Positions 45,282-53,669 of a DNA stretch of 64,000 bases are shown piece by piece. The stretch spans positions 1 through 64,000 of the forward strand of contig NZ_QNFY01000001.1 of the NCBI RefSeq assembly GCF_003290185.1, written 5' to 3'. The position numbers and the translations under genes are program-made. The number at the start of each line of letters is the position of its first letter. Positions within the stretch are counted from its first letter, which is position 1. The stretch comes from Chryseobacterium lathyri (GTDB lineage: Bacteria; Bacteroidota; Bacteroidia; Flavobacteriales; Weeksellaceae). Under the pieces are notes generated by a model. It searched no databases, was not told the DNA's origin, and worked only from the letters and a program-made list of their open reading frames with translations.

Positions 45282-47654
45282 ATGAACAAAAAATCACTGA
45301 TAGTACTTCTGGGCTTTACTACGGCTTTTGGACAAGTAAAGAAAAATGTTAGCTACTTTCCGCTCAACAAGGTTCATTTGTCCGAAAGTATTTTCAGCCG
45401 GGCGATGCTCACGGATGAGAAATATATCCTGGCAATGGATGCAGACCGGCTTCTGGCACCCTATCAGAAAGAAGCTGGACTTAAACCCGGCAAAGAGAAC
45501 TATCCCAATTGGGAAAATACAGGATTGGATGGTCATATCGGCGGTCATTATGTGTCTGCTTTGGCATTAATGTATGCTTCTACAGGTGATTCAAAAATAA
45601 AGCAGCGTCTGGATTATATGATTGATGAGCTGGAGCGTTGTCAGAATCTTTCAGGAGACGGTTATCTTTCGGGAGTTCCGAATGGTAAAAAAATCTGGAA
45701 GGAAATTGCCGGCGGAAATATCCGGGCAGCAACTTTCGGTTTGAATGACCGTTGGGTTCCTTTATATAACATTCACAAGATATATTCGGGTTTACGTGAT
45801 GCCTATTGGTATGCGGACAGTGGGAAAGCAAAACAAATGCTCATCAGGCTCACGGATTGGATGGCTGAAGAAGTTTCCGGACTTTCCGATGCACAGATTC
45901 AGGACATGCTGCAAAGTGAACACGGCGGTCTGAATGAAGTTTTTGCTGATGTTTACGACATTACAAAAAATGAAAAATATCTAAAGCTTGCCCGCCGTTT
46001 TTCTCATCTTGCGATTCTGAATCCACTGCTGAATGGCGAAGATAAACTCACCGGCATCCACGCCAATACACAGATTCCGAAAGTGATTGGATTTAAACGC
46101 ATTGCCGATTTGGAAAACAATAAAGAGTGGAGCAATGCCGCCGATTTTTTCTGGAACAATGTTACGCAGAAAAGATCAGCTGTTATCGGAGGAAACAGTG
46201 TCAGCGAGCATTTCAATCCGACCAGTGATTTCAGCGGAATGATTAAAAGTATTGAAGGTCCCGAAACCTGCAACACCTATAATATGCTTAAACTCTCCAA
46301 AGAATTGTACGCAGCCAATCCAAAATCATCTTATGTGGATTATTACGAAAAGGCTCTGTACAATCATATTCTTTCCACACAAAATCCCGGAAAAGGTGGT
46401 TTTGTCTATTTTACACCGATGCGTCCCGGTCATTACAGAGTGTATTCCCAGCCGGAAACCAGCTTTTGGTGCTGCGTAGGTTCCGGAATGGAGAACCATG
46501 CCAAATATGGTGAAATGATCTATGCGTATTCTGATGAAGATCTGTATGTAAACCTGTTTATTCCTTCCGTTTTAAAATGGTCTGAAAAGAAAATAATTCT
46601 GAGACAGGAAAATAATTTCCCGGAATCACCATCTACGAAACTAATCTTTGATGTTGTATCAGCCTCAAATATCAATTTAAAATTAAGAGCGCCGGAATGG
46701 TCAGATGCCTCTCAAATCAACATTTCAGTAAATGGTAAACACATCAATGTGCCTGTGAATGCTGAAGGGTATTTTAGTATCAAAAGAAAATGGAAAAAAG
46801 GAGACGTGGTCGAGATGAAAATGCCGATGCATCTTGCCGCAGAACAGCTTCCCGATCATTCAGATTATTTTGCGTTTAAATATGGCCCGGTTGTTTTAGC
46901 TGCCAGATACGGAAAAGAAAACCAGGACGGACTTTTCGCCGATGACAGCAGGGGTGGACATATCGCGCATGGTCCACAGATTCCTTTAAATGAAATTCCA
47001 ACTATTTTAGGTACTTCCGCTTCGGTTTTAAATCATTTGGAAACGGTTAAGGGAAAAGATTTGACCTTCAGATTGAGTGGTCTGTATCCCCAGAATAAAT
47101 TCAGTAACGGACTGGAATTAGTTCCATTTTATAAGATTCATGAAGAGCGCTACATCATTTATTTTCCTCAGGCAGATCAGGATAAGATTGAAAAGATTCA
47201 GAAGCAGAAAGCTAAAGAAGAAGAGGAAATCCGAAAGCTTGACAGCATCACTTCAGATAAAGTTCAGCTGGGTGAGCAACAACCGGAATCAGATCATTTC
47301 ATCGACAGCAAAAATTCCAATACCGGTTATATGGAGGACCGCCATTTCCGTGAGGCAAAAGGCTGGTTCAGCTATCAGATGAGAAACAAAGATAAAAAGG
47401 CAAAGTATCTTTATCTTCTTTATTTCGATGCCAATACCAACCGAACGTTGAATGCGGAAATTAACGGAATCAAGGTAATTTCTAAAAATTTCGACGGAAA
47501 ACTAGGCAGCTCTCCACAATCATTATTAATTCCAATTCCCGAATCTGAAAGTCGTAAGGAAGTTCTGACAGTAAAATTGAATTCAGGTGAAAAATCCCTT
47601 ACCCCGAAAATCATCGAAGTCAGATTGCTGAATCAAATACCAAATAAAAACTAA
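45282..47654 (+). CDS. GH127/GH146 beta-L-arabinofuranosidase (DUF1680)
   Basis: Hydrolyses beta-L-arabinofuranosyl linkages, as at the ends of arabinan side chains. The 790-residue protein has a short signal peptide (ending TTAFGQ), the alpha/alpha barrel with LDGHIGGHYVSALALMY, EGPETCNTYNMLKLS and FWCCVGSGMENHAKYGE. Glu328, Cys330, Cys397 and Cys398 correspond to the zinc-thiolate site of HypBA1-type enzymes, where a cysteine is the nucleophile. After a short charged coiled-coil linker (about 620-650) a C-terminal beta domain follows. This longer form resembles Bacteroides GH146 (BT0349-type) more than bifidobacterial GH127; I cannot separate the two firmly. Confidence 0.88.
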   Translation: MNKKSLIVLLGFTTAFGQVKKNVSYFPLNKVHLSESIFSRAMLTDEKYILAMDADRLLAPYQKEAGLKPGKENYPNWENTGLDGHIGGHYVSALALMYASTGDSKIKQRLDYMIDELERCQNLSGDGYLSGVPNGKKIWKEIAGGNIRAATFGLNDRWVPLYNIHKIYSGLRDAYWYADSGKAKQMLIRLTDWMAEEVSGLSDAQIQDMLQSEHGGLNEVFADVYDITKNEKYLKLARRFSHLAILNPLLNGEDKLTGIHANTQIPKVIGFKRIADLENNKEWSNAADFFWNNVTQKRSAVIGGNSVSEHFNPTSDFSGMIKSIEGPETCNTYNMLKLSKELYAANPKSSYVDYYEKALYNHILSTQNPGKGGFVYFTPMRPGHYRVYSQPETSFWCCVGSGMENHAKYGEMIYAYSDEDLYVNLFIPSVLKWSEKKIILRQENNFPESPSTKLIFDVVSASNINLKLRAPEWSDASQINISVNGKHINVPVNAEGYFSIKRKWKKGDVVEMKMPMHLAAEQLPDHSDYFAFKYGPVVLAARYGKENQDGLFADDSRGGHIAHGPQIPLNEIPTILGTSASVLNHLETVKGKDLTFRLSGLYPQNKFSNGLELVPFYKIHEERYIIYFPQADQDKIEKIQKQKAKEEEEIRKLDSITSDKVQLGEQQPESDHFIDSKNSNTGYMEDRHFREAKGWFSYQMRNKDKKAKYLYLLYFDANTNRTLNAEINGIKVISKNFDGKLGSSPQSLLIPIPESESRKEVLTVKLNSGEKSLTPKIIEVRLLNQIPNKN

Positions 47655-47656
47655 AC

Positions 47657-47689
47657 AAGTCTTGTCAAGTTTTTAAACCTTGAGAAAAC
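47657..47689. repeat. Degenerate family D inverted repeat
   Basis: AGTCTTGTCAAGTTTTTAAA then CCTTGAGAAAACT, an eroded copy of the perfect hairpin at 35998-36032. It contains the in-frame TTG at 47680 that could be mistaken for the next gene's start. Confidence 0.55.
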
Positions 47690-47709
47690 TACAAAATATT
47701 CCAATCCAT

Positions 47710-49617
47710 ATGAACAATAGATTTAACAAAATTTTAAGCTTGCTGCTCTGTATATTCTGCATTTTCATTGAAGCTAAAATCAGGCTTCCCGCATTGGTTT
47801 CAGACGGAATGGTTCTGCAGAGAAACCAAAAGCTGAATGTTTGGGGAAAGGCTGATGCCGGAGAAAAAGTAGAAATTAAATTCATCAATAAAAAATATAG
47901 CACAACCGCCGACCAGGCCGGAAACTGGAAAATTCAGCTTCCGGAGCAGAAAGCAGGCGGTCCTTATACAATGACCATTAATGAAATGACATTGAAGGAT
48001 ATTCTTATCGGCGATGTCTGGCTGGCTTCAGGACAATCGAATATGGAACTTCCGATGCGCAGACTGACACCGCTTTATGCAGATGAGATTAAAAATGCAA
48101 ATAATCGGAACATCAGATTTTTCACTGTTCCACAAAAATATAATTTTAAATCACCTCAGACCGAGCTTGATGGCGGCAGGTGGGAAGCAACCAATCCACA
48201 GACGATTCTTAATTTTTCCGGAGTTGCCTATTTTTTTGCGAAAGAATTAAGTGAAAAAAACAAAGTTGCCGTTGGAATTATCCACACCAGTTTGGGTGGT
48301 TCACCAATCCAGGCCTGGATGGATGAAAATTCCCTGAAAAAATATCCTGAATATCTTGACGAAGCCAAAAAATGGCAGAATGACGGTTTAATAAAATCTA
48401 CAGAATCTACCGAACAAGCGTTAAGCAAAGCTTGGTACACAGAACTCGACCAAAGCGATATCGGATTTAATCAACATTGGGAAAACTTCGACCTAAACGA
48501 TTCTGATTGGAAGACGATGCAGATCCCCGGTTCTTGGGAAGATAAAGAGGGTTCTTTTGAAGGTTCGGTTTGGTTTAGAAAAGAAATTAATTTAACCAAA
48601 AATCAGGCAGGAAAAGCCGCCTTTTTAAATTTAGGAAGAATAAAAGATGCTGATGTCACCTACATCAACGGAACAAAAGTCGGAAATGTAACCTATGAAT
48701 ATCCGCCTCGCTGGTACAATATTCCGGCAGGTATTTTAAAAGAAGGCAAAAATGTCATTGCCGTAAGAATTACAAACGGAAGCGGAAAAGGGCAGTTCAT
48801 TGCTGACAAGCCTTACTATCTTGATATTGATGGAAATAAAATCGATTTAAAAACCGAATGGAAATATAAAATCGGGGCTAAAATGGAAAAAATGGCTCCC
48901 GGACAGACCTTCATCCGTTGGAAACCGACAGGGTTATACAATGCAATGATTCACCCTTTAATCAATTATAATATCAAAGGGGCGATTTGGTATCAGGGCG
49001 AAAGCAATACCGGAAAACCAAAAGAATACGGGGACTTGCTGACCACAATGATTCTGGACTGGCGAAACAAATGGAACCAAAAAGATTTGCCATTTTTCAC
49101 CGTACAGCTGGCCAATTTTATGGAACCGAAAAACCAGCCTGTCGAAAGTAATTGGGCAGAGCTCAGAGACCAGCAACGTCAAGTTTCGCTGAAAGTTCCA
49201 AACACAGGACTTGCCGTAATTATTGATTTAGGAGAGTGGAACGACATTCATCCGCTTGATAAGAAAACAGTGGGAGACAGACTGGCTTTACAGGCATTAA
49301 AAGTGGCATACAGAAAAAATATCACGGCAGACGGACCGGTGTACCAGTCAAGGAAAGTGGAAGGAAATAAAATTATGCTCTCTTTCAGACCCGGAACAGA
49401 TGATTTTGAGCCTGTTTCAGAGCTGAAAGGTTTTGCTGTCAAAAGTGAAAACGGTAAATATGAGTGGGCAAAGGCCAAAGTGGAAGGTAATAAAATAATG
49501 GTTTGGAACGATGATGTAAAAGAACCTTTCGCTGTTCGCTACGACTGGGCAGATAATCCCGACGGAAATTTGAAAAACAAAACAGGACTTCCTGCATCAC
49601 CATTTACTACTGAATAA
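47710..49617 (+). CDS. Sialate-O-acetylesterase-like SGNH esterase (probable xylan acetylesterase)
   Basis: A 635-residue deacetylase of the SASA/DUF303 family. I start at ATG 47710, which gives a signal peptide (ILSLLLCIFCIFIEA). The nucleophile is Ser110 in LASGQSNMEL, the oxyanion segment is IWYQGESN, and the Asp/His pair is in WNDIHPLDK. Between the two halves of the SGNH domain lies a jelly roll like that of GH2/GH35 enzymes (about 255-395, SVWFRKEINL ... RWYNIPAGILKEGKNVIAVRITNG). Such proteins occur widely in xylan and pectin loci, so removal of acetyl groups from xylan is more likely than action on sialic acid, for which no genes are present. Confidence 0.85.
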   Translation: MNNRFNKILSLLLCIFCIFIEAKIRLPALVSDGMVLQRNQKLNVWGKADAGEKVEIKFINKKYSTTADQAGNWKIQLPEQKAGGPYTMTINEMTLKDILIGDVWLASGQSNMELPMRRLTPLYADEIKNANNRNIRFFTVPQKYNFKSPQTELDGGRWEATNPQTILNFSGVAYFFAKELSEKNKVAVGIIHTSLGGSPIQAWMDENSLKKYPEYLDEAKKWQNDGLIKSTESTEQALSKAWYTELDQSDIGFNQHWENFDLNDSDWKTMQIPGSWEDKEGSFEGSVWFRKEINLTKNQAGKAAFLNLGRIKDADVTYINGTKVGNVTYEYPPRWYNIPAGILKEGKNVIAVRITNGSGKGQFIADKPYYLDIDGNKIDLKTEWKYKIGAKMEKMAPGQTFIRWKPTGLYNAMIHPLINYNIKGAIWYQGESNTGKPKEYGDLLTTMILDWRNKWNQKDLPFFTVQLANFMEPKNQPVESNWAELRDQQRQVSLKVPNTGLAVIIDLGEWNDIHPLDKKTVGDRLALQALKVAYRKNITADGPVYQSRKVEGNKIMLSFRPGTDDFEPVSELKGFAVKSENGKYEWAKAKVEGNKIMVWNDDVKEPFAVRYDWADNPDGNLKNKTGLPASPFTTE

Positions 49618-49694
49618 TTACTAAACCAAACATATAATAAAGGCGGATTTTATTCTATGATCTGTCAGTCTATAAATCTTTTTATCTAATTCAT

Positions 49695-51149
49695 ATGAAC
49701 AATCCATCCCAGAAAATATCCGTTGTTGAGAAAATCGGCTACAGTTTAGGAGATTTAGCGGCCAATCTGGTTTTTCAGACGCTTGTAACGTATTTAGCTT
49801 ATTTTTACACAGATATTTACGGATTAAAAGCGGAAGATGCATCCATTATCACCCTTACTGTAGGCTTATTGGCAGGTTTTGTATTCAACCCGGTGATTGG
49901 TGCTTTGGCAGACAGAACACGGACAAAATGGGGGAAATTCCGTCCTTGGATTGTACTGTCCGCAATTCCACTGGGTGCAGCGGCACTTTTTGCATTTAGC
50001 ACACCCGATTTTTCGTATAAGGGAAAAATGATTTATGCGGCAGTTACTTACTCTCTTTTACTATTGCTTTATGCCGCTAATAATTTACCTTATGCTGCTT
50101 TGAGTGGCGTGATAACGGGAGATATGGGTGAAAGAAATAGTATTTCTTCCTACCGTTTTGTTGCCGTTATGTTTGCACAGTTTTTTGTTCAGGTATTTAT
50201 GCTGCCCATTATTTTATCTGCAGGACATGGTGATAAAGCAGCCGGAATCGAAGTTGTAATGACCTGGCTCGCCATTATAGGAACGGTCATGTTGCTGATA
50301 ACGTTTTTTACAACCAAAGAAAGGGTGATTCCAAAACCGGAACAGGAATCGACTTTGGGCGCTGATTTAAAAGATTTAAAGAAAAATAAGCCATGGATTA
50401 TCATGTTGATAGTTACCGCATTGATTTTCATTACACTCGCGATGAAAGGTGGCTCATATGTCTATTATTTTAACAACTATGTAGATGAAGCATCACTTCA
50501 GCAATTTATATCACCAATTACGAATTTCTTCAATTCCATTGGGATGAATTTCTTTGGAGAAGATCCACGGTCAGCAGGTTTCGGGCTCTTCAATGCAGGC
50601 GGGATTATCATGATGATTGTAGGGATTGCTTTTTCCAAAAAATTTGCTGACAAATATGGTAAGAAAGACGCATTCATCGCCTCATTATTTATTTCAACGT
50701 TATTCGTACTGGCATTTATATTTTATCCGCCAAAATCGGTAGGGTTGATGTTCCTGTCACAGATTTTACACGGTTTCTTTTACGGAATCGGAACCCCTTT
50801 ACTTTGGGCGATGATTGCAGATGTGGCAGATTATTCCGAGTGGAAAAATAACAGGCGCGCAACAGCCATTATTTTCTCTGCGATGATGGTCGGCTTAAAG
50901 GTCGGCTTGAGTATCGGAAGTTCTTTGGTTGCATTGATTATCGGAAAATACGGTTACATTTCGTCAGAAGGTACGATAAGCGTGATACAGCCGGAAACTG
51001 TTTCCGCAGGAGCAAAAATGCTGGTCAGTGTATTTCCTTCCATTCCGTTCTTTTTAGCGTGCGGGTTACTGATGTTCTATGAAATCAACAAAAAAATGGA
51101 AATCAAAATCGAGCAGGATTTGAAAGAAAGAAGAAAATCAACAGATTAA
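49695..51149 (+). CDS. GPH-family glycoside-pentoside-hexuronide:cation symporter
   Basis: A 484-residue MelB/XynB-type inner-membrane transporter with about 12 membrane segments. The family segments are present: KIGYSLGDLAANLVFQTL at the N-terminus, NPVIGALADRTRTKWGKFRPWI after TM2 (about 64-85), AALSGVITGDMGERNSISSYR in the central loop, and MIADVADYSEWKNNRRATA. It lies between an acetylesterase and a GH10 xylanase, so xylobiose or short xylo-oligosaccharides are the likely cargo, to be cleaved by the cytoplasmic GH43 encoded two genes further on. The loop between TM7 and TM8 is enlarged (about 260-290). Confidence 0.9.
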   Translation: MNNPSQKISVVEKIGYSLGDLAANLVFQTLVTYLAYFYTDIYGLKAEDASIITLTVGLLAGFVFNPVIGALADRTRTKWGKFRPWIVLSAIPLGAAALFAFSTPDFSYKGKMIYAAVTYSLLLLLYAANNLPYAALSGVITGDMGERNSISSYRFVAVMFAQFFVQVFMLPIILSAGHGDKAAGIEVVMTWLAIIGTVMLLITFFTTKERVIPKPEQESTLGADLKDLKKNKPWIIMLIVTALIFITLAMKGGSYVYYFNNYVDEASLQQFISPITNFFNSIGMNFFGEDPRSAGFGLFNAGGIIMMIVGIAFSKKFADKYGKKDAFIASLFISTLFVLAFIFYPPKSVGLMFLSQILHGFFYGIGTPLLWAMIADVADYSEWKNNRRATAIIFSAMMVGLKVGLSIGSSLVALIIGKYGYISSEGTISVIQPETVSAGAKMLVSVFPSIPFFLACGLLMFYEINKKMEIKIEQDLKERRKSTD

Positions 51150-51164
51150 TCAATTATATTTTTT

Positions 51165-51260
51165 GGACAGCTGATCCGGCTTCCACTCCCGCTTTTTTGT
51201 TCCGCTTGCTTCACAAAAAGAGCTCCGTTCAAGCCGGGCTGCGAGTGATTCGTATTCAAA
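51165..51260. repeat. Dispersed intergenic hairpin repeat, family A copy 2
   Basis: Shares the CCCGCTTTTTTGTTCCGCTT core and the ACAAAAAGAGCTCC arm with 23387-23480. The outer arms (CAGC..CCGGCTT and AAGCCGGGCTG) pair well here although they differ in sequence from copy 1, so base pairing is kept by compensating changes. Confidence 0.75.
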
Positions 51261-51346
51261 AATCTTGACAAGATTAATTGGAATCAATAGGAACGGGCTT
51301 TAGCCCGTTTAATACAAGACAAGGAAAAAGGCTTTAGCCAAAATTT
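51261..51346. repeat. Repeat cluster before GH10 (family D remnant, two TTTAGCC hairpins)
   Basis: In order: AATCTTGACAAGATT (51261-51275), AATAGGAACGGGCTTTAGCC with its closing CGTTT (51287-51310), and AAGGCTTTAGCCAAAA (51327-51342). The middle unit is identical to the one at 53579-53602. There is no coding frame in the 51150-51388 gap. Confidence 0.65.
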
Positions 51347-51388
51347 ATAATAAGTTTCGGCTAAAAGCCAAATGAAAATAAAAATTTT

Positions 51389-52510
51389 ATGAAAAAAATA
51401 GTAGCATTATTAGGAATTTTAACTTTGACTGTCTCGTGCAAGACAGCAAATACGGCAACTTCAAATGATTCTCTGAAAAACGCATTCAAAAATAAATTCT
51501 ACATCGGAACAGCAATGAACCTTCCGCAGATTCACGAAACAGAAGTAAAATCTGTTGAGATCATTAAAAATCAGTTCAGTTCCATTGTAGCGGAAAACTG
51601 TATGAAATCTATGTTCCTGCAACCACAGGAAGGTAAATTCTTTTTTGATGATGCTGACCAGTTTGTGGCTTTTGGAAAGAAAAATAAAATGTTTGTCATC
51701 GGCCATACGTTGATCTGGCATTCTCAGCTGCCAAAATGGTTTTTCGTTGATAAAGACGGGAAAGACGTTTCTCAGGAAGTCCTTAAGCAGAGGATGAAAA
51801 ATCACATCACCACGGTTATAAGCAGATACAAAGGCCGCGTGAAAGGCTGGGATGTGGTTAACGAAGCTATCATGGAAGACGGTTCTTACCGGAAAAGTAA
51901 ATTTTACGAAATACTAGGCGAAGAATTCATTCCGCTGGCATTTCAGTACGCGCAGGAAGCTGATCCGAATGCGGAATTGTATTACAATGATTACAACGAA
52001 TGGTATCCCGGAAAAGTTCAGACCGTCAGCAAAATGGTACAGAACCTGAAATCCAGAGGGATCCGCATTGATGGTGTTGGGATGCAGACTCACGTGGGTC
52101 TCGATACGCCAACACTTGACGAATATGAAAAAGCAATTGTAGCTTATGCAGCAAACGGAGTGAAGGTTAATGTTACCGAAATGGAGATCAGCGCACTTCC
52201 GTCACCTTGGGGAACTTCTGCCAACGTTTCAGATACCGTGGAATATCAGGCAAAAATGAATCCCTATAAGGCAGGGCTTCCCGAAAATATAAAAGCAGAA
52301 TGGGAAAACCGTTATCTGGATTTTTTCAGATTATTCCTGAAGCATCAGGATAAAATCAGAAGAGTGACCTTGTGGGGCGTTACTGATGCCCAATCTTGGA
52401 AAAATGATTTCCCGGTAAAAGGAAGAACCGATTATCCATTACTTTTCGACCGGAACGATCAGACAAAACCTGTGGTGGAAAAAATCATTCAGTTAACAAA
52501 AGAAAAATAA
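51389..52510 (+). CDS. GH10 endo-1,4-beta-xylanase (lipoprotein)
   Basis: Cleaves the xylan backbone with retention. The 373-residue protein is a catalytic domain only, with a lipoprotein signal ending in TVSC (Cys17), so it is membrane-anchored, possibly at the cell surface. Acid/base Glu159 is in WDVVNEAI and nucleophile Glu264 in NVTEMEI. Further GH10 blocks are VAENCMKSM (the family's AENxMK), GHTLIWHSQLPKWF, YYNDYNEW, GVGMQTHV and VTLWGVTDAQSW. It is followed 42 bp later by the cytoplasmic GH43. With the T9SS-exported GH30 it gives the organism two unrelated backbone xylanases. Confidence 0.96.
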   Translation: MKKIVALLGILTLTVSCKTANTATSNDSLKNAFKNKFYIGTAMNLPQIHETEVKSVEIIKNQFSSIVAENCMKSMFLQPQEGKFFFDDADQFVAFGKKNKMFVIGHTLIWHSQLPKWFFVDKDGKDVSQEVLKQRMKNHITTVISRYKGRVKGWDVVNEAIMEDGSYRKSKFYEILGEEFIPLAFQYAQEADPNAELYYNDYNEWYPGKVQTVSKMVQNLKSRGIRIDGVGMQTHVGLDTPTLDEYEKAIVAYAANGVKVNVTEMEISALPSPWGTSANVSDTVEYQAKMNPYKAGLPENIKAEWENRYLDFFRLFLKHQDKIRRVTLWGVTDAQSWKNDFPVKGRTDYPLLFDRNDQTKPVVEKIIQLTKEK

Positions 52511-52552
52511 ATCTAATATCTAGTTTCTAAAATCTAACTTCTAATTAAAGCA

Positions 52553-53521
52553 ATGAAAAAATCAAAATATCTATTCCCGAAAGATTATATGGCAGACCCT
52601 TCTGTGCACGTTTTTGAAGGCAAATTGTACATTTACCCGTCCCACGACTGGGAAAGCGGAATGGAAGAAAATGACAACGGAGATCATTTTGATATGAATG
52701 ATTACCACGTTTTTTCTCTCGATGATGTAGAAAACGGCGAAATTACAGACCATGGTGTTGTCCTTTCTGTAAAAGATATTCCGTGGTCAGGAAGACAGTT
52801 GTGGGATTGCGATGTGGCGTTCAAAAACGGTAAATATTATATGTACTTTCCGTTAAAAGATAAAAATGACATCTTCAGAATTGGGGTTGCCGTAAGCGAC
52901 AAACCTTACGGACCGTTTATTCCGGAGAAACACCCGATGATGGGAAGTTACAGCATCGACCCTTGTATTTTTGAAGAAGATGGAAAATATTATATGTATT
53001 TTGGTGGAATCTGGGGCGGGCAGCTGCAACGTTATAGAAACAACAAAGCCCTTGAATCCGCGGTTCTTCCCAATGAAAATGAACCGGCAATTCCTTCAAA
53101 AGTAGCTTTGTTGAGTGACAATATGCTGGAATTCGGGGAAGAACCAAAAGATGTTCTGATTCTTGATAAAGACGGTAATCCTTTGCTTCACGGTGACAGA
53201 CACCGTTTCTTTGAAGCTTCATGGATGCACAAATACAATGGCACCTATTATTTTTCATATTCTACCGGCGATACGCATTTGATATGTTATGCAACGGGAG
53301 ACAATCCTTATGGGCCATTTACTTTTCAGGGAGAAATTCTGACGCCTGTTGTTGGATGGACAACCCATCACAGTATAGTTGAATTTAAAGGAAAATGGTA
53401 TCTCTTTTTCCACGATTCTGTTCCGAGTGAAGGAAAAACATGGCTCAGAAGTATGAAGGTAATCGAACTTGAATATGACAGCAATGGTAAAATTAAAACC
53501 ATTGAAGGTTTAGAAGAATAA
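52553..53521 (+). CDS. Cytoplasmic GH43 beta-xylosidase
   Basis: A 322-residue single-domain GH43 protein. No signal peptide: the N-terminus is charged and the catalytic blade starts at once (KDYMADPSVHVFEGKLYIYPSHD). Base Asp15 in MADPSV, Asp136 in SIDPCIFEEDGKYYMYFGG, acid Glu221 in FFEASWMHK. The SHDWE-type segment and WTTHHSIVEF resemble GH43_1 enzymes that act on short xylo-oligosaccharides. Location in the cytoplasm, next to a GPH symporter, suggests it splits imported xylobiose into xylose for XylA. Confidence 0.88.
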   Translation: MKKSKYLFPKDYMADPSVHVFEGKLYIYPSHDWESGMEENDNGDHFDMNDYHVFSLDDVENGEITDHGVVLSVKDIPWSGRQLWDCDVAFKNGKYYMYFPLKDKNDIFRIGVAVSDKPYGPFIPEKHPMMGSYSIDPCIFEEDGKYYMYFGGIWGGQLQRYRNNKALESAVLPNENEPAIPSKVALLSDNMLEFGEEPKDVLILDKDGNPLLHGDRHRFFEASWMHKYNGTYYFSYSTGDTHLICYATGDNPYGPFTFQGEILTPVVGWTTHHSIVEFKGKWYLFFHDSVPSEGKTWLRSMKVIELEYDSNGKIKTIEGLEE

Positions 53522-53529
53522 TCTATAAA

Positions 53530-53641
53530 AAGTCCCGAAGAGACGATTTAACGAAGGATAGGATGAAATCCTATTATCAATAGGAACGGGCTTTAGCCCG
53601 TTTAAAGATGAAGAGATACAATTTGGCTTTAGCCAAAACTT
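53530..53641. repeat. Composite hairpin-repeat cluster between GH43 and GH67
   Basis: Contains AGTCCCGAAGAGACGATTTA (from 53530), a 7-bp hairpin ATAGGAT-GAA-ATCCTAT (53558-53574), the family E unit with AACGGGCTTTAGCCCGTTTA (53585-53604) and a TTTGGCTTTAGCCAAA hairpin (53622-53637). Together they fill most of the 148-bp gap. No coding frame or clear promoter is visible. Confidence 0.7.
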
Positions 53642-53669
53642 ATTTAAACAAAAATTAAAAGAAAATCTA

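Noticed and set aside
47680..47709. TTG start for the SGNH esterase
   Set aside because: The TTG is inside a degenerate repeat; ATG 47710 gives a normal signal peptide.
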